Below are positions 34,184 through 46,314 of a DNA stretch of 64,000 nt, piece after piece. Under the pieces are notes generated by a model. It saw only the letters and a list, made by a program, of their open reading frames with translations. It was not told the origin of the DNA and made no database searches. How positions within the stretch are numbered: the first letter of the stretch is position 1; every line of letters starts with the position of its first letter. Source of the stretch: Sphagnum compactum (lineage: Eukaryota; Bryophyta; Sphagnopsida; Sphagnales); NCBI GenBank assembly GCA_965153455.1, contig OZ234501.1, forward strand, positions 10,106,001-10,170,000, read 5' to 3'. The position numbers and the translations under genes were made by a program.

Positions 34184-36010
34184 ATTTGGGAAATTTGATT
34201 GTGTTGTTTTCCTTCAACACAAGTTGTACACGACATAATTTAATTTTCATTAAAATGATCAACTTCTATTGCCAATGTTTATATGCGTCTAATTGTTTTT
34301 ATCAATATGTCCAAGGCTTAAGTGCCATAAGTCAACCATATTAATTTGTCTTATGTTTGGGATGGCAACAACTTGTTTTTTCTTGCTTTACAATTTCACC
34401 AAGTTTATATAAATTTGAATCCAACTTACATTATGCTATGATGTCTCTTGATTTATTGATAATAATACATATTCCTTGTTTTATATGCATTTATTTTCTT
34501 AATTTATCAAATTGTTTCACAAGAAATAGATTTTTGTTTAATCCAATAACATGTAAAACTTCAAGAATTTATTTTTCTATTTAAAAGTTTTATTGTAACC
34601 ACTCCTTTCCCATAGATTTTATGTGTTGCATTGTCACCTAGGAACATTACTTGACTACTTTAAAATGGTTAGTAATCAATGAATGATTCCTTTTCAAAAC
34701 ATATGTTGAGATGCTTTGTTATGTATGTACCAAGTGGAGTCCTCACTTTTCATTATAATGGTGCAATCAATAATCAATGAGTCAATATGTTTAGTTTGTT
34801 TTAGAGGACTATTATCATTTTGCCAAAAAAAACCGTTTTCATGGAAAGGAAATTTGTAACAAAATATTTTTTAAATTATTACTTTTACTTACATGTTATT
34901 TGTTAACCATTTTTTAATAAATATGATTTTTTTAAAATGTAAAATTTTACATTAGATTTATGTGTTTTGTTTTGAAAAATGATCATAATTTCAAATCATG
35001 CCAAAACATGTTAACTACTTTAAAATTCAGTGTTTTACATTCTAAACTACAACTTTGTTTTGGAGACCATTTACATTACATCACATTTACATGTCATAAA
35101 AGATTCATGAACATCAAATAGACCCAAAATTTCAATTTCTTTGAAAAAAATCAAATTACAAATTCCTTATATTTGGAGTGTTTTTTATGTGTGTCTAACA
35201 ATCCCCTATTATTATAAAAAAGTTCAACACCATAGAATTTGTATATTATGAAAGTCAAGCGCCCCTTTGTGAAACTAGTAATGTTTCATGGAACACATGT
35301 TCAACTTTGAAGGTCCTTTGCTCAAATCAAATTGGCTCTTCCCTGGATGAAGGGTTGATGTTGTATCATATATTTTGATTCATATCCTTCATTAAAGTTT
35401 CTTCTTGAATCAAGTTGGATATCAAAGATTGAAGGGCTAAACTAAGTTGCTTTTGCAGATAACTTATAAATGTTTTGTGACTTGGAGGCATACTTTTCAT
35501 GAGAAAAAATGATTGTTTCATTATTTAACACATGTTCTCATGCAATAGCTAGCTAGTTGATTTAGATTTGCTTGGAACAAGTCTCTGTGTTTTGTAATAC
35601 GTTCATTTTTTTCTCAATTTTTAGAGTGTGGATTTTAGCTTTGAAATACATTCTAGTTACAACATCTTGCGATTGGCACAACCTTTTCAATTCTTTCCAT
35701 GCTAAATTTGATGCGTTACATAACTGAACATGTGATATAAGATTGTTATGTCCAAATAGTGATTGATTATGGTTAGAAACATTGCGTTCTTTTTCTCACA
35801 CTCACTTATATGTTTCACTCTTGTGCTAAGTAAAGTTGGAATTCTTACAACAAATTGGGCTATAGTTGGAGGTGTTGATTTTGAGTCAAGACCACTTACA
35901 ACATTCTACAAATGTTCTACTTTGAATATTAATGTTAATCTATGAACCCATATATTGAAAAAGGTTCCATCAAATTTAGTTACATGGTTGATCTCTATTT
36001 TTATATGTTG

Positions 36011-37522
36011 TTGTATTTGCTATAATTTTATGTTGAATGTATCAAAACATCAATTGTGAATCGTGACTAAAATCATGGAAAATAAATTTTTTAATCATTA
36101 TGTTTCAATCCTGCTCATTTTTTATTTTATTTTTTATGCAAGTTCATAACATTTGTAAATTATACATTTGTTCACCTTATCACTAAGATAACATGTGAAA
36201 ATTATACAAGAAACAAAAGATAGATAGAGATGAAATAAATAAACGTTATATTAATTTTAAAAAAACTTTTGTATTTGTAAATACTAAGAGTTTGAGATAT
36301 AATAACACAAAAAATCATGCCTTTTCACAGTGGAACATCACACAAAATTACACAATAAAACCAACTATCCAAAATTATCCTTATAAATCCCAAAATGGTC
36401 ATAAAAGTCCCAATCTCCACAAATACCAAAAAAATAAAATAAAAATAAATCCCTAAAAACTAAAATTCAAAATTGTAAGATTAACCCTTACCACAAAACT
36501 TGGCTACTTTATATAACCTTTTGTCTTACTAAAGTGTACATATCCTAATTCATATCCGTCATATGATACCCCAACACAACACTTGTTTAGGACTTACACT
36601 TAACCTGCCATGAGCATTAAGCTATTGCGTGGTTTAACATTGGGTGCCACCTAGGATGCCACCTAGACTTTTCATTTCACTGTGACTTAACATCAAGTGT
36701 GAATGCACCATTAGTCATATAGAGTTTTATAATTTCTTGAAGGATTTTGGTTTCTTTTTCAAGGATTTTTTTTTTTTTTTTGTAGATTATGTTATTTTTT
36801 GCTATGGTGAAAATTTATTTGAGTTTTGATAATTCTTCTTTTTTGCATTAAGATACTTTTTCAATGTAAAATGGCAAGGCCACATTGTGACACACCCCTT
36901 TGTTGACACGTGGAATATGCATGCCTGGCTAAATGTGGCCATGTTATATGATGCCATGTCATGCTCCTAATTGATGATGAGTTTGCATTTTTTGACCTTT
37001 CAGGTTGGCCAGTGTGAAACCAGCACCACCCATGTGGGTAAGCCTCAATGGCCAGGGCTTTTCAATTTGGCTCAAAAAAGGTAACCAAAAGGTTGTGTGT
37101 GCTGGTTCACCCTCGCCATTTAGAGAAACCTATTTTAGAAATCGCCAAAAATAAAAAATAAAAATCCCCCCCCCCCCCCCTCCCTCCCACACCCCCCCTG
37201 TAAAAAACAATTGCAAAAATAACCACAAAAAAAAATCGCCACAATTGCCTGCAATCTACTAAAATTGACTATCGCCAATCTGGCTAAATATACCTATGGA
37301 CTATCGCCACTTGAGCAACATAATTTTTAAAATTATATTATTAAAAATATTTAAGTTATTAATTAATTAATTAATAAAAATTATAAATAAAAAATTATTT
37401 TAAAATTATTTTTATTTTAAAAAACCCTTCTTTAGTATTGTGTCTTTTCCTTTCGTTTTAAAGAAATGGGAGGAATTGGGAAATAAGGGGCGGTGGAGGG
37501 TCTAGGGTTTTGTTGTTGCAAC

Positions 37523-37553
<31 letters not shown>

Positions 37554-37598
37554 TGCGGACGGGGAGGAAGAGAAAAACAAGCTTGCAAGTTTTGAAAC
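36011..37598. other. AT-rich flank between Copia and the ferredoxin-like gene
   Basis: No gene recognised. It probably includes remnants of the upstream Copia LTR (undefined), a T tract near 36760-36781, a C tract at 37166-37180 with following CCCTCCC, and the promoter and 5' UTR of the next gene. Confidence 0.4.
37526..37553 (+). repeat. (GA)n tract just 5' of the ferredoxin-like start codon
   Basis: An uninterrupted (GA)14-type run ending 45 bp before the ATG at 37599, probably within the 5' UTR. GAGA tracts near plant transcription starts can bind BPC proteins; that role here is inference. Confidence 0.85.
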
Positions 37599-39717
37599 AT
37601 GAATATGATCAAAGGGATTTCGTCTCTGGGTCTAATTGTTGGTGGTGGGTCTCGAATTGGATCTGTCTCCAATAGGGTGGGGGTGGTACCCAGGAGCAGA
37701 TTGTACAGCATAGGAGGGCTGCGAGCTTCGTCGTCATCAGCTGCTGCAGCTGATGAGGCGGCGACTGAGAAATATGGCACAGAGGATGATGCACAGGAGC
37801 TCCTGGATGTGGAATACAGAGGAAAGAAAATTAGTGTGGAGAGAGGGACTATTTTGCGCACTGCACTCTTGAGGAATGGTGTGTCGCCTCACAATGGTCA
37901 AGCTATGTATGTGAATTGCAGGTAGGTAGGTTGGGGGGGCTTTTTTCTCTCTGTCTATGACCCTCCGTGTGGTCTTTTATATTGGCTCTGTCCTTCAGGG
38001 TAGACACATTGTGATGCACCCAGAAACCGGCCAAAGTTTGGTATCCCTACAATTCTAGGGGCATGTGGAGTCCACTATAAAAACATTTCTGGCATATCTT
38101 AAGAATCACTTGGGCTTCACCACCATGCTTAACCACCATGTGTTTCCAATTTAGTATGTTGAATATCCATCATCCTTATGGGTGTCAATTAAAGGGCAGA
38201 GCCATTATGTGACCGGCCACTTCTTTCCTCCTGCTTACTATGTTCGGTTCTCTCCTTGAGCTCATCAAATTTGCAGAGTTTTTTTTTTTGCGAGAGAATT
38301 TTATGTTCTGATCTTAGGGTCTGAAGCTTGATCAATTATCACAAAGTGGATGTTGGGGGGAGGGGGGGGATTGTAGAGGGTTAGGAACTTGTGGTACATG
38401 TGCAGTGGAAGTGATAGGGGATGTAGAGCCTAAGAAATGGAACCTGCAAGAGACAGCACGGTTGAATCTTCCCCCACACAAGTATCCTGGAAATCAAAAA
38501 CTCCGCCTTGCTTGTCAGGTATCATCATCACCCCTACCTTCTTCTTCTTCTTCTTCTTCTTGACCTTTTGCTCTGCTTCTTCCACAACTTTTTTCCTGTG
38601 AAAAAAGAAAAATAGCAACTGTCCTTCTGTTTGGAAACTACTCTTGTTCTTGTGACCTTCTCCTTGAGTTCAAAGATGGTGGAAATGTATAACCCATTTC
38701 AAAACACTTTTAGGTTTTCCCAATTTGGTTTTATACACATGCCACTTTTTGCACTCTCAGAGTTCTTTATTTTCAATCTGCTGTGTCTTCAAGAGATGCA
38801 GAAATTGAGCATGTTGAATGCACAGAAGTCAGGGTATGAACTGGGTGAAGAGCAAAAACAATGCATGTTTCGATGAAGCTCTGGGAAGGTGAACTCTGCA
38901 TTGCTGCAACAAACACAAGCATATGAATCACAGCAGAGAGAAATGCAGTCGTAAATCAATATGTTAGAACTGAGAAAACTGATTCTTTGTCAGTAGAAAT
39001 CCAGTGTATGATTGACCCTTCTTTACAATCTCCCACCTCTGCCTTCTCTGTCTCTCTGTCTTTGTCTCTCTTTGCCTTCCCTTTGAATATGTTGTCTTGC
39101 TTTCTGTGGTTTGGATGGCAATTGATGGGTTTTGTGTTGGTGATTGAAGGTGCGAGTGGAAGGGAATTTGACAGTTGTGAAGTACAGCAACTTTTTTGGG
39201 CAGGTAAATTTGTCTCTCTGCATACTAATCCCACTCTTGCTTGCTCTACATTGAAGCAATGCCAGTGCCCTTTCTATGCCACACAGTGCCCTTTATTTGC
39301 TTGTTATGCAAAGACAACAATAGAGAAGAAAGAAGCAAACTTGCATCTAGTTCCCTAGATATGATCATCCAAACATGGCATGGCATAAGATCTCGTCCTC
39401 TTCTAAGCCTCATGATCTATGTATGTTTAAATCATGAGGCATAAGATCCACTTTTAAGGATTAGGCATAAGGTCGCTCCTAGGATATTCATAGATATAAA
39501 GTGCCGTCCAAATACACAAGGATTTTTTTCTGATCTCTCTACATTCTGTGGAAGCTTTGATTGATGGGTGACCCACTTAATTCACCAAAAGGATTGTGAA
39601 CAAACCTTGCAGGGTACCGAACGTCTGGGACCTGTTTCAGAAGCTGACTTCAAGCTACCACTAGGAAACTGGGAGTTTGTCAATGATAGTCCACCAAAGA
39701 GGAAACAGAAACCGTGA
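37599..39717 (+). CDS. Plastid-type 2Fe-2S ferredoxin-like protein
   Basis: Four exons: 37599-37921, 38377-38518, 39150-39203, 39613-39717, giving 207 aa with matching phases. The first about 60 residues are Ser/Arg/Gly/Ala-rich and poor in acidic residues, like a chloroplast (or mitochondrial) transit peptide. The ferredoxin fold starts at LLDVEYRGKKISVERGT; cluster ligands are C107, C113 and C116 (NCRGLGTCGTC) and C154 (RLACQ), bridged by VEPKKWNLQETARL. The spacing C-x5-C-x2-C is one residue longer than in classical photosynthetic ferredoxin. It therefore looks like one of the uncharacterised ferredoxin-like proteins of land plants, not the main electron carrier. It should pass single electrons to an unknown partner. 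The C-terminus (VRVEGNLTVVKYSNFFGQGTERLGPV plus a basic tail) has no motif I can name. Confidence 0.88.
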
Positions 39718-42571
39718 TTGGTTACGTAACAACCACAACAACATTAGTTGTATATTTGCTTTTATTTCTTCTTCTAGATTTGTTCTTATTAAGTTCTCTC
39801 GTTGTTTGAATTGAAGATCCCAAATACCATTCAAAATGAGATTATCTAACAGTTTTGATTTGTGATGCCTCAAGTTTCTTATTTTTTATTCATGGAAAGT
39901 TCTTTGTACTTGGAATGTATGTATTTGGTGATTTTATAAATGCAAGTTTGTCCACAACTACTTTCTATGTTTTTTACTCACACAAAATAGTACATAGCAA
40001 AAACTTTCAAGTTCATGAATTGAACATGTAAATCAAGTAAATACATTGGATGAAACAAAATTATGAAAGATACTTGCAACACACGTGCAAGACATAATGG
40101 AGTGCAAATCGACCAATTAAAATATGACCCGTACCCTACCTTACAATACTTACAAACATTACCTTAAAACCTTCAAATTAACCCCAAATGTAGTCACACA
40201 TTTATATTTAATTATATGGAATGACATATATCTGTGAATTGTTATGACAAAGTACATCACAAGTGTGATAAATTCATTGATACCGAAATAATTTGTTTAA
40301 AAGCAACCTCTTAAATTTTCTTTGACTTGTTTTAATTTGAAAAATAACAATATTCAAAAGGAAATTTGAATCATTGTTTGATTTTGTTACATAGTTTTTT
40401 GATGTAGCACTAACTAATAACAACACAAGAGCCACTAAATTTTAGTGTTACATCGAGATGAATCAAAATGAAATGCCTGTTAATTCTATAACATCTCCTA
40501 CACATGAATGATTTGTAGAAATAAGAACATAAACACCAAATAATGTTTGGGAAAAATAGAGAAACATATAAAAATTTCAAGTCTTGTGAAACTTAGTTTC
40601 TAATCCAACTATTGTGTTTCATCTATTGACAAAATGAACATCTAGTTCAATATTTAATGATAGGATACTAATTTTGAAAAATAAAATAAGGGCTTTGAAA
40701 TCTTGAATCTAATGCAATCATCCAGTTTGAAATCCAAACAATTGCATTGTAATCATGCCATTACAATTTTTACTTCATACATTTGGTGCCTTTGTTGAAA
40801 AAACATACCCATACACAAAGGTACAAAATGTGTAATCCTTACTTTGCTTGTTAATTCATTGCTCATGTTTAGTGATTGTGTATTCAGCCTCTATTGATGC
40901 AATGTTAACATTGTGTTTTTTCAAAATCTTCATCTTGTTGTGAGTCCAAAATTGACATCACACGATTATCTTTCATTAGAGAGTTTGTCAATTTCATCCT
41001 CGATCTTTGGACATGAGAAGGTTGTCATCAATGGCCTTAAAATCTACAAAGATTTGCATTCCATGTTTCAATATTTGAAGCTTGATGGCACTTTCAACTA
41101 ATGACATTGGTATAATTCAACTATATTGATACGTCTTAACATTTGAGTTAATTTGAAGTGAATTCATAAGAGATGACCCCAAAAAAATAGTTATAAATAA
41201 CTTGAGATCTATTGATTCAAATCAATCACCATTTGGACTACCTGTCAAAATCCTATTAGTTCCACCGAACTTGTCTCAATTGTTGAAGAAATGTGGATTT
41301 GCACCTATTGTACTTAAAGATTAGACCCAAGTGAACAACAAAACTTGCTAAATGGATATTCGCAAATTGTTGTTTACACAAGAATCAAATAAAAAATGGA
41401 GGAAAAGGGCATCCAAGCTAAAATGAAGCATCTAAGATAAAAGGTAAAAATATTTGTTGTTGAAGTTGAGATACACTATATGGTACAATGTGATACTCTC
41501 TTCTATGATCTAAAAAGTCAACAAAGTGCAATTTGTGAACAATGGATGCTACCATCAAATTGTTTGTTTAGTTGTTTGGGTAAATATTCAACCCTATTGC
41601 AATTGCAGATGAATGAAAACAAGAATATGGTTACATCTAATCATTTTCAAATATGTGATTGGTGGAAATTAATGATTTCATTTGCAGAACACCTTGTAAA
41701 AGAAGAGTCCAAAACATTGAAAATTACATATTTGAAATTTAAACAATAAATACAAGAATATAACACCTAAAAAATATTGACTTTGTTATCCACAAATGTT
41801 TCGTCGTCTATGCATTAATCACCTAAAGTTTTGTGAATATCTTTTAATAAATACTAAGGACAACCTTCAAGTAGCTCCTAAATTATATGGGCATGTGGTC
41901 ATCAACTCATGCAAGATAATCAATTCAACAAAAAAAACTTATTATTATTGCACCCACATGCTGAAGAATCTCAAGAATTATGATTCCTTTTTACTGTCAA
42001 TTATAACAAGGGTTGGTACGATATCAAGTGGCAAGGTGTTTGACCCAATAATCTTTAAATTACAAAAATCAACACTAATGGAATAGATGCCTCCAAAGCC
42101 ATACATGATAGTTCATAATCATCATACCATCACCTTCATAACAAATGGTAGTGACTAGTTACCATTACCCACCCAATTGATTTTTTCAATTTTACAAAAT
42201 AATTGGAGGAATATAATAGATGTATTATGTCTTGGGTTTTTTTTATCACATTATTGTTGTTAAGATTCAAGAAGCAACAAAAAAACTTTAAGCAAATTAT
42301 CAAGATTAAATAACAAAGTCCTTCCAATTCAATAAATGATGATAAATAATTTATTATGTTTTTGTCTTCTAATTCCTCCAATATTCAATTATTAAATGGT
42401 GCTATCCAAACTTTCATGTAAAAGTTTTAACTTAAGTTCCTTTGAGGTTGATAACATCTACTAAACATAAATATAAATATTTACCAATTACCAAAAATAA
42501 GAATATTTATATCAATAAATATGATAGATAAACACCTTGATCTCATTTATAAATAAGTAACTCTCAATACT
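39718..42571. other. AT-rich intergenic DNA
   Basis: Short open frames (40913-41101, 41480-41749, 41796-42086 on plus) have no recognised family and look like chance or decayed transposon sequence. Nothing else could be supported. Confidence 0.4.
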
Positions 42572-43675
42572 TAGCCTATGTACATTAATTGAAACTGAAT
42601 TTACATAATTAAGGAGGATAATTCACAATAACTAAGAATAGCCTACGATATAATACCCTAAAATAATCAATGATTAAATAATTTAGAAATAGCTTAAAAT
42701 ATAATAATTAAAAATTAAAAATAATAATTTAGGATATAATAAATTATAATAATTTACATCCAATAGCCTAGCATAAGATTAATTAAAACCATAACCTATG
42801 GTAGCTTTAAATAAATCTAAAATAACTTACACTAACTTAAAAATAACCTAAAAGATGACATTAAATTAAGAATAATTTAAGACTAAAATACAAATTTAAC
42901 CTAGGGTAACTTACACATAAATCTCCCAAGTAAACTAATTCACTAGTTTTTTTTTCTTTTTATCCACAAAATTAGGAATTAAAAAAAATCTAGAAATTTT
43001 TTTTAAAAAAAAACTTTTCATTGTGATCTCCCAAACCTTTGTGATTATTTTACTTCTAGTGATTATGTCTGGTCACCAGTTCATCTCTTCCAAATTACTT
43101 GATGTTTGAAGTTCAAAATCCTCCCCTCCCTCCTTCCCTCCCTCCAACCTGTTACTAGCGTTTTTGAAAATTTGCAGCTTTTGGAGTATGCCTTGCAACA
43201 TTGTTGTTTGCGCCGTTGTTGTTGCAATCAAAGAAGGAAGAAGGAATTGGGAAATGCAGATGGTGCAAAACTCTTCTCTTGAAATGAGATGAGGATAACA
43301 AATTTCTATAACCATATTACATGTTTTAATTATGCACATTATTTTTTTCTTCCCTCGTGTTTTGTCGCATTTTTTCTTGTGGATGATAGTGGTGTATTAG
43401 ATATCGCCATGGCTCGTGGCAACAAGGGCGCAAATGGTAATGGTGGTTCGCATTTGAATGAATTGCAGCATGCGTGTGTCACCGAAAATTACTGAACTAC
43501 CAAAACAATTTTGGATCGGAAGAAACGTCAACTCTTACCTAGTTCCCAAGTGGAGGAAGAGAAAAATCGTGCCTCAATCAAGGTGCCGCTCTATGGTGCT
43601 CGTTCTAGGTATGTTTACTTTACACTATCTTTATGCATCCTTTTTTATCTTTGAATAAACTTTCAATGTTGTACA
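42572..43675 (+). pseudogene. Decayed copy of the SRS2 promoter and first exon
   Basis: This segment aligns with the functional SRS2 5' region. The part 42740-43675 matches 51510-52463, and the part 42572-42740 matches 47406-47590. The coding remnant starts with an ATG at 43409 and follows exon 1, but TAC AGA has become TAC TGA (stop at 43493-43495), three bases are inserted after GAG in the Glu-rich part, and the first intron donor is kept. The copy stops shortly after the donor, so no helicase domain is included. About two thirds of the substitutions in the coding part are G->A or C->T relative to the intact gene, as expected for a methylated, silenced copy. Confidence 0.85.
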
Positions 43676-46314
43676 ATTAGTCAAAATGACAATTACATTA
43701 AAATTCAATTAACACCAACTTTTTATTCAATTAACATCTACCTTGCATGGTACAATAATTTATGATTGGTTTTTATAATTAAAATGTGTAATCACATATG
43801 CTTACATGGCACAATCATTTGCAAGTAATTTTGTGACTAAAATGTGGGGATGCTTAAATTTTTTACCATTAAAATGTTGAAATGTGGCAAGTTCCAAGTT
43901 GAACAAATCGCACCATGTGACCCACCTAAGTTGGCCTAAACTAAACTTCTAACACATTTGAAGGATCTTTTTATATTTGTAATTAATGTCCTTTCAAAAG
44001 AAAAGGTATTTTATGCCTACAACATGCAAACCACGTATATTGCTACACTTATTATAAGGCTTCTTGTAGGTGTAAGGTGCCTTGCCATCCTATGGTCTCA
44101 TGCTCTTTATATGTTTTTCCCAAAATAAACTCACTTCCTTTACCTTTATAATTTTGAAAAAGAACAACCTTGTTGCTTATTTAGTTATTCCTACCTACCT
44201 TGTCATCACATTAACTTTCTTAGCTACTTCAATTTAATGTGTGTGATTGATGATTGTATGTGTGGTGTTTTGTGTTTTGAAGCACAAAGTGTGTGGCTTG
44301 AATGTGGCAATGTTGTGAGGTTAAGAAGTGGCAACAATTAACATTGGTAGTGAAGAATGTGGCAACAACAACATTGTGGTAACATTGAAAGAACATGGCA
44401 ATAGTTGTGTGTGGTTTTTTGGCATTAAATAACATGGAACCAACACTATGAGAAATCATGTCTGTCAAACCACACTACCTTGTAACTAAAACTTAAAAAA
44501 AACCCATACACAACTATTGTGCAACAATCCCCTTATAAATACAATGTATTAATAAATAAATTGTCACATTAGAAAATTAATTAATTGTATTATAGTTGCA
44601 AGTGAATCGAAAATGGGTCTTTTATGTGATAATTTATACACATCGTACATACATATGTACTCAACCATGTTTGATTTTTTTAGAAGTTGTTTTGTAGTTA
44701 CATGTGGCAACTACTTTTAAACTATTATAAATGTGCCACTAAGGCAATAATTATGTTACAACTAATGTACAATCTACATACATGCGATCATGCCATGTGT
44801 TCACATTTCCATCACCCATTATAAGATACATTTGCAACTAATTTTCGACTATGATTCTTATTGATACAATTAGTACGGTCGTTAATGCGCCACTATTAAA
44901 GTATTATTTTTCAACTATGTTATAACTATAATAAAACTATTTATAACTTAATAAAGATACATATTTATATGTAATGTTTTGTAAAAAATTATAGTTTCAA
45001 TAATTTGACTATTAATGTGACTAAATAAATGTAATTCATATAAATAATGGAACTAATGTTATAAAAATAATTTACAAGTACAATACCCAAATTAAGTCTC
45101 CCATTTTATTGTCTTATATGGCTTTAATTAGTTATAATGGTTGTTTCAATTTTCAATGTAACACTGGAATATTTTGTATTATATGAATTGGTGAATGTTG
45201 GTGACAATATGCAAATGGTAGGTTGGACCATAAGTAGATACATGGGTAGGTAATTAAAAAGGTGCATAGGTAGGTAGGTGGGTGGGTAAATGTCAAGGTG
45301 GGTAAAAAGGAATCTAGATCGCTAAGACAATTAAATCAATAAGGTAGCTAGTTTAGTAGGGTGGTTAAATGAATAAGGTAGCTAGGTGCCAATGTATACC
45401 TTAGTTAAGACATTAGGGTTTGGGAAAAATGGTCACAAAAGAAAGTCAAAACAATTTGATTAGTACACTATCATTTAATGTAGGGTAAGATGCCAATATG
45501 TTTCATTATGCCCCTTCCCCTCCATTGTGGTTCAATCAAGGCTATAGGTACAAATACCACTTTTGAATTTTTTACTAAAATCATTAGATTCCATTTTCTA
45601 GATCATTTATTTAATCATTATCCAATGCTAAGGAAAGATGTTCAACAAGGGCATGATGTAATCATGTTTTTCCTTGTGAATTTTTGCCAAAAAGATTTGA
45701 TGCAAAAGTAAAGTGATTATTGATATTTTCAATTGTAGAATTCTTTAAATAAATTTAAAATCATCATATTGGTATATTTTCTTTTAGTAAGAAGTTTAAA
45801 ATATAAAAAAAATTTGGCTATCTTATTTATAACCAAATTTGGTTAAATCTTCCTTACATGGATTATCATCGATTTAACCATGTTAAAAATTTGATGAAAT
45901 ATATTTTAGCATATGATCACTTGATATTGCCCTGGGGGAGTGATAAGTATGTTCAAATGTTTTTGGGAGTTTTTAACATGGATCAATATAGGTATTTATT
46001 TTGTTTTGTGAACAAACATTAACCTTCCCACACCACAAGGCTCATGTTTCCATTTTCGATATCATTGGAAAATTACCAATGTGCTGATTTCTTTCAATAA
46101 TATAAAATTGTGGTGCAATTTAGTACCCTAAATCAACATGCAATTTTAAATTGAAATAAATTCACCCCATCCTACTCATTTCACCTTGTTTAAAGTTATG
46201 TCACAATAACATCATTATGTAATCATCATGTTTGATTATTAATTAACATGATTAATTATTAATTAAAGTAATTCATTGTAATAAATATGTTTTTTTAATG
46301 TCGTTTTAACTCGG
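43676..46314. other. AT-rich intergenic DNA
   Basis: No gene recognised. GTGGCAACAAC/GTTGTTGCCAC-type motifs recur at 44290-44420 and 44680-44770. The open frame at 45490-45711 (+) has no recognised family. Confidence 0.4.
45215..45395 (+). repeat. TAGG/GGTGGG-rich degenerate microsatellite
   Basis: Includes GTAGGTAGGTGGGTGGGTAAAT and several AAGGTAGCTAGG motifs. It resembles the TAGG-rich part of the CACTA-like element at 33050-33800 in composition. Confidence 0.65.

Larger units (their letters stand above)
27450..36010 (-). mobile_element. Decayed Ty1/Copia retrotransposon, split by two insertions
   Basis: Minus-strand translation in shifting frames follows the Copia order. A gag-like region runs from about 36000 (TKFDGTFFNIW) through about 35300. 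A protease-to-integrase linker (GDNATHKIYGKGVV, LHVIGLNKNLFLVKQFDKL) lies near 34650-34500 and the pre-integrase motif LWHLSLGH near 34330. The integrase core starts at 30088 (LIHFDICGPLE, RYFITFINDKSR), with its C-terminal part at 29825-29320 (HLKIFGCKVHV, CIFLRYNEEAK). Reverse transcriptase keeps YVDD near 28440, and RNase H runs from 27996 to about 27450 (GSLMYSSVDSR, SNSQSAITLN). Without its insertions the body is about 4.3 kb, normal for Copia. The N-terminal half of the reverse transcriptase is missing: 28600-29120 holds unrelated sequence. Many stops and frameshifts make it inactive. No LTRs or primer-binding site could be defined. Confidence 0.85.

Noticed and set aside
43289-43495. 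Open frame beginning upstream of the duplicated exon
   Set aside because: It is the decayed copy of SRS2 exon 1 with an early stop, not a separate gene.
44229-44468. Minus-strand His/Thr-rich open frame
   Set aside because: The composition follows from GTGGCAACA-type repeats; no family and no conserved motif.
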